Below are positions 54,514 to 54,656 of a DNA stretch of 54,656 nucleotides, in pieces. Within the stretch, counting starts at the first letter, position 1, and the number at the start of each line of letters is the position of its first letter. A model generated the notes under the pieces. That model made no database searches. It was not told where the DNA came from and was given only the letters and a program-made list of their open reading frames with translations. The position numbers and the translations under genes are program-made. Source of the DNA: Balneolales bacterium (lineage in GTDB: Bacteria; Bacteroidota; Rhodothermia; Balneolales; Natronogracilivirgulaceae); NCBI GenBank assembly GCA_007128855.1, contig SKWQ01000061.1:1-54656 (forward strand). The letters are read 5' to 3'.

Positions 54514-54565
54514 CGGATGGATTGTGCGTATGGATTGTACGGATGGATTGTGCGTATGGATTGAT
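54514..54565 (+). repeat. 13-bp tandem repeat, four copies
   Basis: Four copies of the 13-base unit CG(G/T)ATGGATTGTN alternate as a 26-base dimer, directly after the hydrolase stop and just 3' of the recombinase gene. Confidence 0.85.
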
Positions 54566-54573
54566 TCGTCTGG

Positions 54574-54656
54574 CTAAATCAGGGACGTATCCAGCGGACT
54601 TTTCACCGCATGTCCGCCTGTTTTCAGGACGTGCGTATAGATCATGGTGGTTTTGA
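54574..54656 (-). CDS. Tyrosine recombinase C-terminus, integron-integrase-like (partial)
   Basis: The last 26 residues of a minus-strand gene that continues beyond the right edge. It reads KTTMIYTHVLKTGGHAVKSP followed by LDTSLI and a stop (TAG at 54574-54576). This matches the C-terminal end of integron integrases (the TTMIYTHVLxxGGxxVxSPLD pattern, as in IntI1), including the catalytic Tyr in MIYTHV. With this orientation, the start of the gene, and any attI site and cassettes, would lie to the right of the window. The fragment is too short to exclude other tyrosine recombinases with the same end. Confidence 0.75.
   Translation of the reverse strand, partial: KTTMIYTHVLKTGGHAVKSPLDTSLI

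Overview
The window is about 54.7 kb of bacterial chromosome with gene-dense, moderately GC-rich DNA. I infer a member of the Bacteroidota/Rhodothermota/Balneolota group. The reasons are a Y_Y_Y/propeller sensor kinase, an ECF sigma/FecR/STN trio with a DUF4974-like FecR tail, LuxE-like and LuxC-like genes side by side, an exported family that is usually misnamed asparagine synthetase B in these phyla, a GH3 enzyme, DUF6340 and FadL/SGNH outer-membrane proteins, and weak Shine-Dalgarno use. No tRNA, rRNA or CRISPR array was found.

Layout. 0-9 kb: 3'-truncated aconitase (minus), a small orphan protein, a hybrid propeller sensor kinase with its NarL-type regulator, and a secreted S9 peptidase. 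8.6-13 kb: an orphan VapB antitoxin followed by a 21-codon stub of its VapC toxin, endonuclease IV, and a second S9 peptidase fused to a SUMF1-like domain. 13-18.8 kb: esterase, acetolactate-synthase-like enzyme, succinate-semialdehyde dehydrogenase, agmatine deiminase, rhodanese lipoprotein. 18.8-24.9 kb: a tight housekeeping operon gatB / thioredoxin-fold lipoprotein / tpiA / purD, then an NHL propeller protein. 25-28 kb: LuxE-like and LuxC-like genes (a potential fatty-acyl reductase pair) converging on a short-chain dehydrogenase. 28.4-36.8 kb: leuS, a DUF4143-type ATPase with altered active sites, GH3 enzyme plus citrate synthase, then an RraB-like protein with MazG. 36.8-41 kb: minus-strand run maf, TPR protein, 'AsnB-like' exported protein.

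41.3-48.3 kb: ECF sigma factor, FecR anti-sigma, a free-standing STN-domain protein instead of a TonB-dependent receptor, an O-methyltransferase, then FadL-like porin, SGNH lipoprotein and a CrtC-like protein. 48.4-51.8 kb: DUF6340 lipoprotein and a translationally coupled BrnQ transporter/ATP-grasp ligase pair. 51.8-54.7 kb: accessory-looking, more AT-rich end with heptamer repeats, an intact VapBC module, a PDZ-alpha/beta-hydrolase fusion, 13-bp tandem repeats and the C-terminus of an integron-integrase-like tyrosine recombinase that runs off the right edge.

Most of the window is core metabolism (TCA enzymes, translation, purine synthesis, nucleotide house-cleaning) plus a strong protein-degradation theme (two large secreted S9 peptidases). 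The most novel-looking parts are the receptor-less sigma/FecR/STN system, the LuxE/LuxC/SDR cluster, the S9-SUMF1 fusion, the BrnQ/ATP-grasp pair, recurrent palindromes in several intergenic spaces, and the recombinase at the right edge, which hints at an integron just outside the window.
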